Positions 34,226 through 42,774 of a DNA stretch of 64,000 nt are shown piece after piece (within the stretch, counting starts at the first letter, position 1; each line of letters opens with the position of its first letter). The stretch lies in the NCBI GenBank assembly GCA_046598415.1, contig JBKJIG010000044.1:1-64000 (forward strand), given 5' to 3'. Position numbers and translations under genes: made by a program. Below the pieces are notes generated by a model. The model was not told where the DNA came from, did no database searches, and saw only the letters and a program-made list of their open reading frames with translations. This DNA is from VFJZ01 sp046598415. Lineage in GTDB: Bacteria > Actinomycetota > Thermoleophilia > Gaiellales > F1-60-MAGs149.

Positions 34226-34782
34226 CGGCCCGATCGTAGCGCCGACGCCATGCAGCGCCTGCCGGGTACCGCGGGCGACCCGCGCCGGGTATCGGCGAGG
34301 TGTATGGCACGCAAACGGCAAGGCCCGAGGCGATGCGGAACGCGCGCTGTGGGGTCTGACCAAGCGAGCAGGCCGAGCACAGCCGTGCCGCGCGCGGGCG
34401 TCAGAAGCGCCGGGGTCAGACCCCGAAAGTGGCGTTTCGGGGGTCAGACCCCGCGCACGAGAGGCGCGCGGAAGACGCGTGGATCGCGCGACCGGTGCGG
34501 GTCCGCGCGTGATTCGGCACGGTGCGCGTCGCGCCCGGCACGCGCGAATTGTCTGACCAAGGTCAGGTATTCGGCGTCAGCGGCGCGCGCCTCGTTCGTG
34601 GTTCTCAAGAAGTTCGTCCGGGGGGCGGGGGGGCTACCCCCCCCCGCGCCCGGGTGGCCAGCCGCGACGCGCCGGGGGTTTCTCCCCCGCCGCAGACGCC
34701 TGCTCGCCCCCGCCCTGCCGGGGTCGCTGGAGACGACGCTTGAGGAGTCAGTCAAGCGGTCCTCTCAAGGAGTCTTCCCATC
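34226..34782. other. 557-base intergenic region with repeat and G/C-run hairpins
   Basis: No gene is supported. It contains palindromic repeat copy B (34412-34452), a partial repeat word at 34350-34361, and a short GTCTGACC/GGTCAG inverted pair near 34551-34565. Long runs then follow: six G, C, seven G, CTA, nine C at 34620-34645, able to form a very stable hairpin, and GGGGG/CCCCC around TTTCT at 34674-34688. The last 40 bases are the leader of the MMPL gene. Confidence 0.5.
34412..34452. repeat. Palindromic intergenic repeat, copy B (paired)
   Basis: GGGGTCAGACCCC at 34412-34424 and again at 34440-34452, separated by 15 bases starting GAAA and ending TTTCG. Unlike copies A and C the second word keeps A rather than T at its centre, but each word is still self-complementary. 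It is followed by a degenerate tail (AGGCGCGCGGAAGACGC) like the one after copy A. Confidence 0.88.
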
Positions 34783-36969
34783 ATGCAAGGCAAGCGCAAT
34801 CTCGCTCATCGGATGGGTCGCTGGAGCGGCATGCATCCGTGGTTGGCGATCATCGGCTGGGTCGCGTTCGTCGCGATCAGCTTCGTGATCGGCGGCTCCG
34901 TGTCGGCCAACACCCTCGGTCAGGCCGACATGGGCGTCGGCGAGTCCGGACGGGCCACGAGGACGATCGACAAGGCGTTCACCGCCGCCGACCAGCCGGC
35001 GGAGGAAGCCCTCCTCATCGAGAGCCGGTCCGGCAAGCTCGCCGACAAGGACCTCGCCCCGGTCGTCGCCGACGCGACGCGGCAGCTTCGGGCCACGGGC
35101 GTCGTCGCGGAGATCACGGACGTCGAGCTCGCACAGAACGGCCGCGTGGCGCGCCTCCCGTTCACCATCAAGGGCGACCCCGACGACGCGACCGGCAAGG
35201 TCGCTCCGATCGCGGCCGCCACCACGGCGATCGCGGCCGCGCATCCGTCGCTCCTGATCGAGGGCTTCGGCGACGCGACCTTGGGCAAGGCGTTCGACGA
35301 CAAGCTCGCCTCGGACTTCCAGAAGGCGGAGATGCTGTCGATCCCGATCACGCTGCTGATCCTCGTGGTCGCGTTCGGCGCCCTGCTCGCCGCCGGTATT
35401 CCGGTGCTGCTCGGCCTCACGTCGGTGTTCGCCGCCTTCGGCCTCACGACGCTGTCCAGCCAGCTCGTCCCGACGGGTGAGAGCACGCAGATCCTGATGA
35501 TGCTGATCGGCATGGCCGTCGGCGTCGACTACTCGCTGTTCTATCTCAAGCGTGAGCGCGAGGAGCGGGCCCGCGGCGCCGGCAAGCTGGCCGCGCTCGA
35601 GGCCGCAGCCGCCACCAGCGGCCACGCGGTGCTCGTCTCCGGCCTGACGGTCATGGCCTCGCTCGCCGGCATCTTCCTGATGGGCGATGCCGAGGGCGGC
35701 GGCATGGCCGTCGGTTCGATCCTGGTCGTTGGCGTCGCCGTGCTCGGCTCGCTGACGGTACTGCCGGCCGTGCTCGCCAAGCTCGGTGACCGCGTCCACC
35801 AGAGCCGCCTGCCCGTGCTGCGCCGCATGCGCCGCGAGGAGCGGGACTCCCGTGCCTGGGGCTTCGTGCTCGGCCACGTCCTGCGCCGCCCCGTCGTGGC
35901 GCTCGCCGCCGGCGTCGCGGTGCTCGCTGCCCTCGCCGTCCCGGCGATCGGCATGCACACGAAGGTCACCGGCAAGGAGGACATCTCGCGGGATGCCTTC
36001 CCGGTCATGCGCACGCTCGACCACCTGCAGGCCGCGTTCCCGGGCCAGCGGCCCGGCGCGGAGATCGTCATCCAGGCCGGGAACGTCAACGCTCCGGCCG
36101 TCCAGTCCGCCATCGCGGCCTTCAAGGCCGAGGCGCTCCAGTCAGGCCAGGCGCTCGAGCCCTTCGAGACGATGGTCAGCGCTGACAACAACGTGCTGCA
36201 GCTGACCGTCCCGATCGTCGGCGACGGCTCCGACAAGGTCTCGCAGGCCGCCGTTCAGCGGCTGCGCGACGACGTCCTTCCCCGCACCCTCGGCTCGGCC
36301 GCGGGCGTCACGGTCGATGTCGGTGGCGTCGCCGCCGAGACGGCCGACTCCAACAGCAACCTGTCGGCCCACGCGCCGCTCGTGTTCGGGTTCGTGCTGA
36401 CCATGGCGTTCCTGCTCCTGCTGGTGACGTTCCGGTCGATCGTGATCCCGATCAAGGCGATCATCCTCAACCTCCTCTCGGTCGCGGCCGCCTTCGGTGT
36501 GCTGACGCTGGTCTTCCAGCACGGCTGGGGCGAGATCATCGGGCTGCCTCACACCTCGGGCGTCGTCTCGTGGCTGCCGATCTTCCTGTTCGTGATCCTG
36601 TTCGGCCTCTCGATGGACTATCACGTGTTCATCATCAGCCGCATCAAGGAGGGCTGGGACAAGGGTCTCAGCAACGAGGAGGCCGTCGAGAACGGCATCC
36701 GCAGCTCCGCCGGCGTCGTCACCGCGGCGGCCACCGTCATGGTGGCGGTGTTCGCGATCTTCGCCACCCTGTCCCTGGTCGACCTGCAGGAGTTCGGCGT
36801 CGGCCTGGCCGTCGCGGTGCTGATCGACGCCACGCTCATCCGCGGTGTCGTGCTGCCGGCCTCGATGAAGCTCCTCGGCAAGTGGAACTGGTACATGCCG
36901 AGCGTGCTCGGATGGCTGCCGAAGGTCGGCGAGGGCGGCCACACCGGGCTGGAGCCCGCCGCCGCCTAG
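34783..36969 (+). CDS. MMPL-family RND transporter
   Basis: 728 residues with the duplicated RND layout: one helix, an extracellular domain, five helices, then the same again. The MMPL proton-relay Asp-Tyr pairs are seen in MAVGVDYSLFYLKRERE in the first half and GLSMDYHVFIISRIKEG in the second. The family exports lipids, siderophores or drugs in actinobacteria. It stands alone with no TetR regulator next to it, so the cargo cannot be guessed. ATG at 34783. A strong hairpin terminator follows. Confidence 0.87.
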   Translation: MQGKRNLAHRMGRWSGMHPWLAIIGWVAFVAISFVIGGSVSANTLGQADMGVGESGRATRTIDKAFTAADQPAEEALLIESRSGKLADKDLAPVVADATRQLRATGVVAEITDVELAQNGRVARLPFTIKGDPDDATGKVAPIAAATTAIAAAHPSLLIEGFGDATLGKAFDDKLASDFQKAEMLSIPITLLILVVAFGALLAAGIPVLLGLTSVFAAFGLTTLSSQLVPTGESTQILMMLIGMAVGVDYSLFYLKREREERARGAGKLAALEAAAATSGHAVLVSGLTVMASLAGIFLMGDAEGGGMAVGSILVVGVAVLGSLTVLPAVLAKLGDRVHQSRLPVLRRMRREERDSRAWGFVLGHVLRRPVVALAAGVAVLAALAVPAIGMHTKVTGKEDISRDAFPVMRTLDHLQAAFPGQRPGAEIVIQAGNVNAPAVQSAIAAFKAEALQSGQALEPFETMVSADNNVLQLTVPIVGDGSDKVSQAAVQRLRDDVLPRTLGSAAGVTVDVGGVAAETADSNSNLSAHAPLVFGFVLTMAFLLLLVTFRSIVIPIKAIILNLLSVAAAFGVLTLVFQHGWGEIIGLPHTSGVVSWLPIFLFVILFGLSMDYHVFIISRIKEGWDKGLSNEEAVENGIRSSAGVVTAAATVMVAVFAIFATLSLVDLQEFGVGLAVAVLIDATLIRGVVLPASMKLLGKWNWYMPSVLGWLPKVGEGGHTGLEPAAA

Positions 36970-36989
36970 CCTCGAGCCCCACTCCGGAA

Positions 36990-37033
36990 GCACGACCCGA
37001 CGGCCCGTCAGATGGCGGGCCGTCGGGTCGTGC
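36990..37033. terminator. Strong bidirectional hairpin terminator
   Basis: Perfect 18-base stem (36990-37007 with 37016-37033) and an 8-base loop, 20 bases after the MMPL stop and just before the end of the convergent luciferase-like gene. Confidence 0.8.
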
Positions 37034-37049
37034 GGGAAGCCGTACCGCG

Positions 37050-37943
37050 TCAGGCGGAGGCGGCCGCCCGGTACATCGCCGCGGCCTCGGCGAACGCCGC
37101 GAGGGTCGCGGGCGTCGCCGGCTCCAGCACCGCGATGACGTGGTCGGCACCCGCCTCGGCGTGGGCGATCAGCCCGGCTGCGACCTGCTGCGGCGTGCCG
37201 CTGAGCGCCTCGCCCTCGGCGTCGGGCGACGCGCCCTGGTACCGGACGGTGATGCCGACGGTGATGTCGAGGGTGGCCGGATCGCGCCCGACGCGGGTGC
37301 ACGCCTCGGTCAGTTCAGCGCGGGTGCTCGCGAGACGCTCGTCCGGCAGGCCGAACCAGGCGAGGTTCCACGCGTCGGCATGGCGCGCGGTCAGCTCGAG
37401 CATGCGCGGCATCTTCGACGCCACCAGGATCGGCAGGTCGGGGCGCGCCGGTGGCTGAAGCACGGCGTCGCGCGCCGTCACGTAGGTGCCGTCGAGGTCG
37501 GCGCGGCCCTCGCGGATCAGGCCCGTGATGACGGCGAGCGATTCCTCGAAGCGGCTCACCTTGTGATCGGTCGGCCAGCCGAACGCGTCGTACTCGGGGT
37601 CGTGCCAGCCGGCACCGACGCCGAGGATCAGCCGGCCCTCGCTGACGTGGTCGAGGGTCGCCGCCATCTTCGCGAGCAGCGCCGCATTGCGGAATCCGGT
37701 GCACATCACGAGCGTGCCGAGCTGGACCCGGCTGGTCGCCTCGGCGATGGCCGAGAGGATCGTCCAGCACTCGTGGATGCCGGTCGTGACGCCGTCGAAG
37801 CGGAACAGCACGTGGTCGAACACCCACACCGAGTCGAGGCCCAGCTCCTCGGCGCCGACGGCGATCTCGCGGATCTCCGGATACGAGAGCGCGCCGTCGT
37901 CCCCGTCCTCCTCCGCGATGGGCAGTACGACTCCGATCCGCAT
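37050..37943 (-). CDS. LLM-class (F420-dependent type) oxidoreductase
   Basis: 297 residues with the bacterial luciferase-like TIM barrel: EELGLDSVWVFDHVL, VQLGTLVMCTGFRNAALLAK, LDHVSEGRLILGVGAGWHDPE and LPILVASKMPRM. These match the F420-dependent actinobacterial branch rather than true luciferases. The enzyme probably moves hydride between F420 and an unknown substrate in the cytoplasm. ATG at 37943; it is monocistronic and convergent with the MMPL gene. Confidence 0.85.
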   Translation of the reverse strand: MRIGVVLPIAEEDGDDGALSYPEIREIAVGAEELGLDSVWVFDHVLFRFDGVTTGIHECWTILSAIAEATSRVQLGTLVMCTGFRNAALLAKMAATLDHVSEGRLILGVGAGWHDPEYDAFGWPTDHKVSRFEESLAVITGLIREGRADLDGTYVTARDAVLQPPARPDLPILVASKMPRMLELTARHADAWNLAWFGLPDERLASTRAELTEACTRVGRDPATLDITVGITVRYQGASPDAEGEALSGTPQQVAAGLIAHAEAGADHVIAVLEPATPATLAAFAEAAAMYRAAASA

Positions 37944-38090
37944 CCCGACCTCCAGCTCGACGGCGTGAGCGTACGCGACCTGTGTCCCGAAAAGCCCGAC
38001 GTCCCGTTAGGCGCCGCGGTGGCCGAGCGTGTGGCTCGACAGCGCTGCCACGGCGGCACGCGTCGCCAGACGGACGCCCGGCGCGGCGAC

Positions 38091-38236
38091 CTAGCGGGCC
38101 GTCCAGACGATCGACGGGCGACCGGTGACGGGGTCGAATGCGGCGACGGCCAGTGACGGTTCGTCGGCGCCGGAGACCGCCTCGGCGGCGCGCCCGACAG
38201 GGCCAGCAGCAGGGCCAACGTGAGCGCACGGCGCAT
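38091..38236 (-). pseudogene. Remnant of a secreted protein (signal peptide plus short mature part, frameshifted)
   Basis: From ATG 38236 the frame encodes MRRALTLALLLALSGA, a good signal peptide. About one base later in register, the neighbouring frame gives AAEAVSGADEPSLAVAAF and GRPSIVWTAR with a stop at 38091. Together they look like the first 50 residues of an exported protein that has lost a base and been truncated. It could instead be a short secreted peptide with a sequencing error. No family recognised. Confidence 0.4.
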
Positions 38237-38317
38237 CAGCCGTCAACGTAGCGCCGCGGAGACCGCGAGATGTGCGCCTGGCTGTCCGTGTCACCGCCCA
38301 CGATGTAGGCTTGCTAG

Positions 38318-38881
38318 ATGTGTGCACGGCACTTCGTGGCCGTCGCCTGCTGCGTCGGCGGGCTCCTCTGCTCGGCCGCACCGGCCTCGGCCGCGGGGTG
38401 CAGCGCCCAGGACCGGCTGGACGGGTTGACGATGTTCTTCGATGGCTGGTCGCGCGGCGACCTGACCGCGATGAAGCTCGACCGGCCCGACGCTACCGCG
38501 CCCTTCGGGCTCGCCCTGCCGCGCCGTCACCCGCGCTGGCCGCACGAGCTGCAGGGGCCGAAGACGTGGCGACTCGCGAGCGTCCGTGCGTGGCTGCGCC
38601 GCCGCGTCGCGGCCGGCGACCGGGTGACGTTGCTGAGGGTGAGGGTCGGGCCGACGGACGCGGGTGTCACGGGCGGCACGCTCTCCTATCGCCGCACGGC
38701 GCCCGACGTGCGGGGCGGCCACAAGGTCTACGGCCTCGCGAAGTTCGAGATGCACTGTGGCGGCCTGACCGCCCTCGGCGGCGGCCGCTCGTGGTGGACG
38801 TGGACAACGCCTATCACGCTCTGCCATCCCGGCGAGCGGATCGGCCCGGGCCAGGCCCGTGCCTGCGGCAACCTGCCGTGA
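38318..38881 (+). CDS. Hypothetical secreted protein
   Basis: 187 residues. A signal peptide (AVACCVGGLLCSAAPASAAG) is cleaved near residue 26. The mature part has CSAQDRLDGLTMFFDGWSRG at its start, similar to nuclear transport factor 2-like or DUF4440 proteins that begin with a short helix, then SYRRTAPDVRGGHKVYGLAKF and two C-terminal cysteines that could form disulfides. Function unknown. ATG at 38318. Confidence 0.6.
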   Translation: MCARHFVAVACCVGGLLCSAAPASAAGCSAQDRLDGLTMFFDGWSRGDLTAMKLDRPDATAPFGLALPRRHPRWPHELQGPKTWRLASVRAWLRRRVAAGDRVTLLRVRVGPTDAGVTGGTLSYRRTAPDVRGGHKVYGLAKFEMHCGGLTALGGGRSWWTWTTPITLCHPGERIGPGQARACGNLP

Positions 38882-38898
38882 GTCCAGCGCGCGTTCGC

Positions 38899-38968
38899 GC
38901 GCCTTCCATGCGCGGGGTCAGACCCCGAATCGGCCGGTTCCGGGGTCTGACCCCAGAACGGAAGGCGC
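38899..38968. repeat. Palindromic intergenic repeat, copy C (paired, with outer stem)
   Basis: Inner words GGGGTCAGACCCC (38914-38926) and GGGGTCTGACCCC (38942-38954) are exact reverse complements with a 15-base spacer. An outer 9-base stem GCGCCTTCC (38899-38907) and GGAAGGCGC (38960-38968) encloses them, so the whole 70-base element can fold into one long hairpin. Confidence 0.88.
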
Positions 38969-39121
38969 ACGGGTCGCGCAAAGGTCGCGCGTCGGGTAGC
39001 GAGATGGCGCGGGTGGTGCGCGAGTTGGCACGGTGACGCGGCCTGGTGCGTGGTAGGCGCACGGATCTCGCAAGCCGCGCTGGGGCGCCACGGATCGTCG
39101 CCGACTCGCCCGGCGGCGGCG

Positions 39122-39496
39122 CTATGACCGGACGCGGTCCGTCGCCGCGCGCCAGCGGCGGCCGAGGCGGTCGCGCAGCGACTCCACCGGCGGCGGCGCG
39201 GGCGGCAGCACGTTGAGGAAGCACGCCAGGCGCTCCGTCTCGTCGTCGTCGAGGCCGATCGCGGCCAGGGCCGAGCCATCCTGGTGCCAGATACTGATCC
39301 TCGTCTGCCGCTCGCCTGGGTCGGCACCCAGGTAGCGGCTGACACGGAGCGCGAGCTCCTGATCGGCTTCGTGGCCCGGATGCGGCGCGAAGAACTCGAC
39401 CAGCTTCAGCCGCTGCGGCGCCGCACACCACGGGCAGTAGCGGAAGGTCCGCTCCACCTCGCGCTGGCACGTCGGACAGGGCTGTGCGGCGGGCAT
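39122..39496 (-). CDS. Small zinc-ribbon protein
   Basis: 124 residues from ATG 39496. The N-terminus has two CxxC knuckles, PCPTCQREV and YCPWCAAPQ, giving a four-cysteine zinc ribbon. The rest is polar, with ELALRVSRYLGADPGERQTR and a proline-rich stretch near the end. Role unknown; such proteins are often accessory or DNA/RNA-binding. It is divergent from the 46-residue gene at 39549. Confidence 0.62.
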   Translation of the reverse strand: MPAAQPCPTCQREVERTFRYCPWCAAPQRLKLVEFFAPHPGHEADQELALRVSRYLGADPGERQTRISIWHQDGSALAAIGLDDDETERLACFLNVLPPAPPPVESLRDRLGRRWRAATDRVRS

Positions 39497-39548
39497 GGAG
39501 GCAGCGTACGTCGGTCGGCGGGTCGCCCGCAAGGCGTAGACTCAGCGC

Positions 39549-39689
39549 ATGGAGAAGAACGGGATCGTCGCTGACGGCAAACGGCGCCTGGAGGCCGGCG
39601 AGAAGGGCGAGGGCCCGCCGCAATCGCTGCTCGCGCGCGTGCTGGGGATCCTCGGCTGGGGCAGCAAGCCCGACCAGCGGGTCTTCTAG
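39549..39689 (+). CDS. Small hypothetical basic protein (46 residues)
   Basis: MEKNGIVADGKRRLEAGEK opens a basic, charged N-terminal half, followed by a short amphipathic segment SLLARVLGILGWGSK. Codon usage matches the neighbouring genes and the ATG is well placed after a purine-rich region. I recognise no family. It sits between two divergently or oppositely arranged genes with little other coding space. Confidence 0.5.
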   Translation: MEKNGIVADGKRRLEAGEKGEGPPQSLLARVLGILGWGSKPDQRVF

Positions 39690-39717
39690 TCACGCTGGGT
39701 GTCGCGCCGGTGTTCCG

Positions 39718-40432
39718 TCAGCCGGCGGCAGGCTGGCCAGTCCAGTACGCCACCAGGCGGTCGGCCAGCTCCTCCGGCTGGCTCAGCGCCACCATGTGGC
39801 CACCGGGCATCTCGTCGGGCGTGATGCCGAGGCGCTCCTCGGCCACACGGCGTTGGAACCCGGCCGGGAAGAACCGGTCGTCCCGGGCCACCAGCACCCG
39901 CGTGCGCACCGGTGGCCACGACGTCACCGGGGGTGGGCTGGAGAACGGCGTCGCCGTCTGACCGGGCCCGTCCATCCCCAGGGCCTCGGCCACGACGTCG
40001 GCCGGCACGTCGTGGAAGAAGTCGCCCACGACGTCGTCCGCCACGACCGGCCTCCCCTCACTGGCCGCGAGCGCGGCGTGCGCCTCGCCCTGCCCGGTCG
40101 CATCCCACCACTCCCCCGCGGTCTCGCCGGGCGCCGGGATCATCGCGTTCACCAGCACCAGCAGCGTCACGTCGAGCCGGGCGCAGACCAATGGCGCCGT
40201 GAAAGCCGCCGAACGAGTGCGCGACGATCACGATCGGCCGCCGCCTGCCGACGGCTTCCACCACCGCGGCAGCGTACTCCGGCAGCCCGGCGCGCTCGTC
40301 GGCCGCCGGCAGGTCGACCGCCAGCGCGTCGACGCCGCGTGCTTCGAGCTCGGACACGAGCCGGTGCCAGTCCCAGGCGGCACCGCCGGCGCCGGGGATG
40401 AGGACGAACGTGGGACGACGGCTGGCTGCCAT
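39718..40432 (-). pseudogene. Alpha/beta-hydrolase, frameshifted
   Basis: The first frame from ATG 40432 encodes FVLIPGAGGAAWDWHRLV with the oxyanion hole and IVIVAHSFGGF with the nucleophile Ser. The second frame, to 39718, continues as APLVCARLDVTLLVLVNAMI and ends with RDDRFFPAGFQRR, PGGHMVALSQPEELADRLV, carrying the acid and catalytic His. One extra A in the AAA at 40202-40204 (a T in the gene) separates them. Repaired, it is a 237-residue hydrolase of the family often annotated as alpha/beta hydrolase with an SGNAM-type loop. Pseudogene or sequencing indel. Confidence 0.78.
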
Positions 40433-40470
40433 GTGCCCGGCAGGATGCCGCACACGAGTACGATCTCGGC

Positions 40471-41121
40471 GTGCCGCTCGACGATCTGCTCCGTGGCAAC
40501 CGCCTGTGGGCCGCCGACGTGGTCCGCCGCGATCCGGGGTTCTTCGCCCGCCTGGTTGCGCAGCAGGCGCCGCAGTACCTGTGGATCGGCTGCTCCGACA
40601 GCCGCGTCCCGGCCAACGAGGTCACCGGCACCGATCCGGGCGAGATGTTCGTGCACCGCAACGTGGCGAACCTCGTCGTGCACACGGACCTGAACTGCCT
40701 GTCGACGCTGCAGTACGCCGTCGACGTGCTCGGCGTGCAGCAGATCGTGGTGTGCGGCCACCTGGGCTGCGGCGGCGTGCGCGCCGCGCTCGACCGGGAG
40801 CGGCACGGCCTGATCGACAACTGGCTGCGGCACGTCCAGGACGTCGCTCACGAGCACGCCGATCTGCTCGCGACGGCGCCGGAAACCGACCGGCCCGACC
40901 TGCTCTGCCGCCTGAACGTGGTCGAGCAGGTCACGAACGTCTGCCGGACGACCATCGTCCAGGAGGCCTGGACGCGCGGCCAGACGATCTCGGTGCACGG
41001 CGTGGTCTACAGCCTCTCTGACGGCGTCCTGCGCGACCTCGGTGTCACGACGTCGGGGCCGGACGAGATCGACGACCGGCGCGAGGCGACTGTGGCGCGC
41101 CTCGCGACCGAACTCGTCTAG
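40471..41121 (+). CDS. Beta-class carbonic anhydrase
   Basis: 216 residues. Zinc ligands and active-site residues are present: WIGCSDSRVPANE (Cys, Asp, Arg), FVHRNVANLV and VCGHLGCGGVRAAL (His, Cys). It interconverts CO2 and bicarbonate. Length is typical for bacterial beta-CA. GTG at 40471. It stands on its own strand between the hydrolase and the ArfB-like gene. Confidence 0.92.
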   Translation: MPLDDLLRGNRLWAADVVRRDPGFFARLVAQQAPQYLWIGCSDSRVPANEVTGTDPGEMFVHRNVANLVVHTDLNCLSTLQYAVDVLGVQQIVVCGHLGCGGVRAALDRERHGLIDNWLRHVQDVAHEHADLLATAPETDRPDLLCRLNVVEQVTNVCRTTIVQEAWTRGQTISVHGVVYSLSDGVLRDLGVTTSGPDEIDDRREATVARLATELV

Positions 41122-41149
41122 CCGCAGCTCGACGGAGTACCGTCGGGGC

Positions 41150-41590
41150 ATGCGCGAGGAGATCGGACCGCCCCTGCTGCTCTCGAACGGCACGCCCGTG
41201 CCGCGCCGGCTGCTGCGCATGTCCGCCGTGACGTCGCCCGGCCCCGGTGGCCAGCACGTCAACCGGTCGAACACCGCCGTCGAGCTGCGGGTCTCGGTCG
41301 ACGACCTGCCGCTGTCGGCCGAGCAGCTCGCCCTCCTGCGCGAGCGCCTGGCCGCCCGCATCACGAAGTCGGACGAGCTGCGCATCGAGTCGTCCGATCA
41401 CCGATCGCAGTGGCGCAATCGGCGGACGGCCGAGCAGCGGCTGATCGCGATGATCGACGCGGCGCTGGTGATGGCGCCGGAGCGCACGCCGACGCGCCCG
41501 TCGCGCGCCGCGCTGGCTCGGCGTCGCGCCGACCGCGAACGCGCCCGGGCCAGCCGGGCGCAGCGCCGCCGGCCGGGGCGCGACGACTAG
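41150..41590 (+). CDS. arfB: ArfB/YaeJ-like peptidyl-tRNA hydrolase (release factor homologue)
   Basis: 146 residues. The GGQ motif is seen in SPGPGGQHVNRSNTAVELR, which is the catalytic tripeptide of release factors, and the C-terminus is a long basic tail (RRRADRERARASRAQRRRP) that enters the ribosomal mRNA channel. ArfB rescues ribosomes stalled on truncated mRNA. ATG at 41150. Convergent with yhfS-like, overlapping by 4 bases. Confidence 0.9.
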   Translation: MREEIGPPLLLSNGTPVPRRLLRMSAVTSPGPGGQHVNRSNTAVELRVSVDDLPLSAEQLALLRERLAARITKSDELRIESSDHRSQWRNRRTAEQRLIAMIDAALVMAPERTPTRPSRAALARRRADRERARASRAQRRRPGRDD

Positions 41591-42774
41591 CGGAGGGCCT
41601 CCTGGAATTCGGCATCGGCCAGCGCCGTCTCCAGGATCCGCAGGATCGTGCCCGGTCCGCCGCGGAGCGGGTTGATGCGGATCGCCCAGTGCTCGAGGCC
41701 GGGCGCGGCCTTCAGGAACGTGCTCGTCAGGTAGGTGAACAGCGGCAGGAACTCGAACTGCGCCTCCTCGCCGACCGACTGGCTGGGCGAGCCGCTGCGC
41801 CAGGCCGACTGGAGAAACGGGACGGCGACGGGTCGTTCGAAGACGAGCACGACGCAGCGGACGCCGGGCTGCGCCGCGTACGCACGGGCGAGACCGGGCA
41901 GGCTGCTGCCGGCACGAATCCGCTCGTTGATCTGCGCGACGGCCGCGGTGACCGCCGCGTCCTGCACGGCCAGCGCGACGGGGGCCGTTACCAGAGCGCG
42001 CAGGGCAGCCATCGCCTGCGGGCCCTGCACCTGACAGCCGGCCGAGGAGAGGTCGCGGCGAATCTGTGCGACCGTCTCGGCGCCGCCCAGCACGACCCCG
42101 ATCGGGTCGGGGGCCAGCAGCTTGAACAGCGACAGCGCCGAGGCGTCCGCGCCCAGCTGCACGCCGATGCGAGCGGCGCGCATGCCGGCGTAGTTGTCGT
42201 CGACCAGGATCCGCACGGTCGGCCCGGCGGTCGCCTGGATCAGCTCGATCGTCTGGCCGAGGTCGTAGCAGTCGCCGAGCTGCTGCGGCACGTGCTGCAG
42301 GTAGACCGTGGCCGGCGGGCGCTCGCGCAGGCTCCGCTCGAGCGCGCCGGCATCGTTGAAGTCGGCGTAGGCGATGTCGAGGCCCATGTGGCGCATCGCC
42401 GGCAGCGTCGTCTTGTACGGGGGGGCGCCGTGCAGCAGGATGCGGCTGCCGGGGGCGGTCGACGCGTTCAGCATCGCGCGGATCGCACCGCTGCCCGCGC
42501 CCGGCACCAGCACCGCCGCGCAGGCGTCGAAGTACCGAGCCAGCACCTTCTCGACCAGAGCCGTCGCGCGCGGCCGGCCGCCGCCGCCGAAGCCGACCGT
42601 GGCGAGCTCGCGCACCTGCCCGTAGTCCTCGGTGAACACTGCGTCGGAGCCCATCACCTGCTGGGCGATGTCGACCAGCTTGAACTGCGCCGTGATCGCA
42701 TCGTCGAGCGACATCTGCCCGCGGACGACCGTCGAGTCCCACTGTCGCAGGAGGTCGTGCAGGTCGCCGCTCAT
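41587..42774 (-). CDS. yhfS: YhfS-like PLP-dependent aminotransferase/lyase
   Basis: 395 residues. Fold type I enzyme with cofactor contacts at VLVPGAGSGAIRAML, the Asp in VRILVDDNYAGMRAARIG, and a lysine in ASALSLFKLLAPDPIG that fits the Schiff-base position. The family is that of E. coli YhfS, annotated as a Cys/Met-metabolism-like enzyme of unknown substrate. It starts 4 bases inside the PHP gene stop, forming a two-gene operon. Across the divergent promoter lie yhfY, yhfX, yhfU and yhfT, the other members of the same cluster, which makes the assignment strong. Confidence 0.82.
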   Translation of the reverse strand: MSGDLHDLLRQWDSTVVRGQMSLDDAITAQFKLVDIAQQVMGSDAVFTEDYGQVRELATVGFGGGGRPRATALVEKVLARYFDACAAVLVPGAGSGAIRAMLNASTAPGSRILLHGAPPYKTTLPAMRHMGLDIAYADFNDAGALERSLRERPPATVYLQHVPQQLGDCYDLGQTIELIQATAGPTVRILVDDNYAGMRAARIGVQLGADASALSLFKLLAPDPIGVVLGGAETVAQIRRDLSSAGCQVQGPQAMAALRALVTAPVALAVQDAAVTAAVAQINERIRAGSSLPGLARAYAAQPGVRCVVLVFERPVAVPFLQSAWRSGSPSQSVGEEAQFEFLPLFTYLTSTFLKAAPGLEHWAIRINPLRGGPGTILRILETALADAEFQEALR

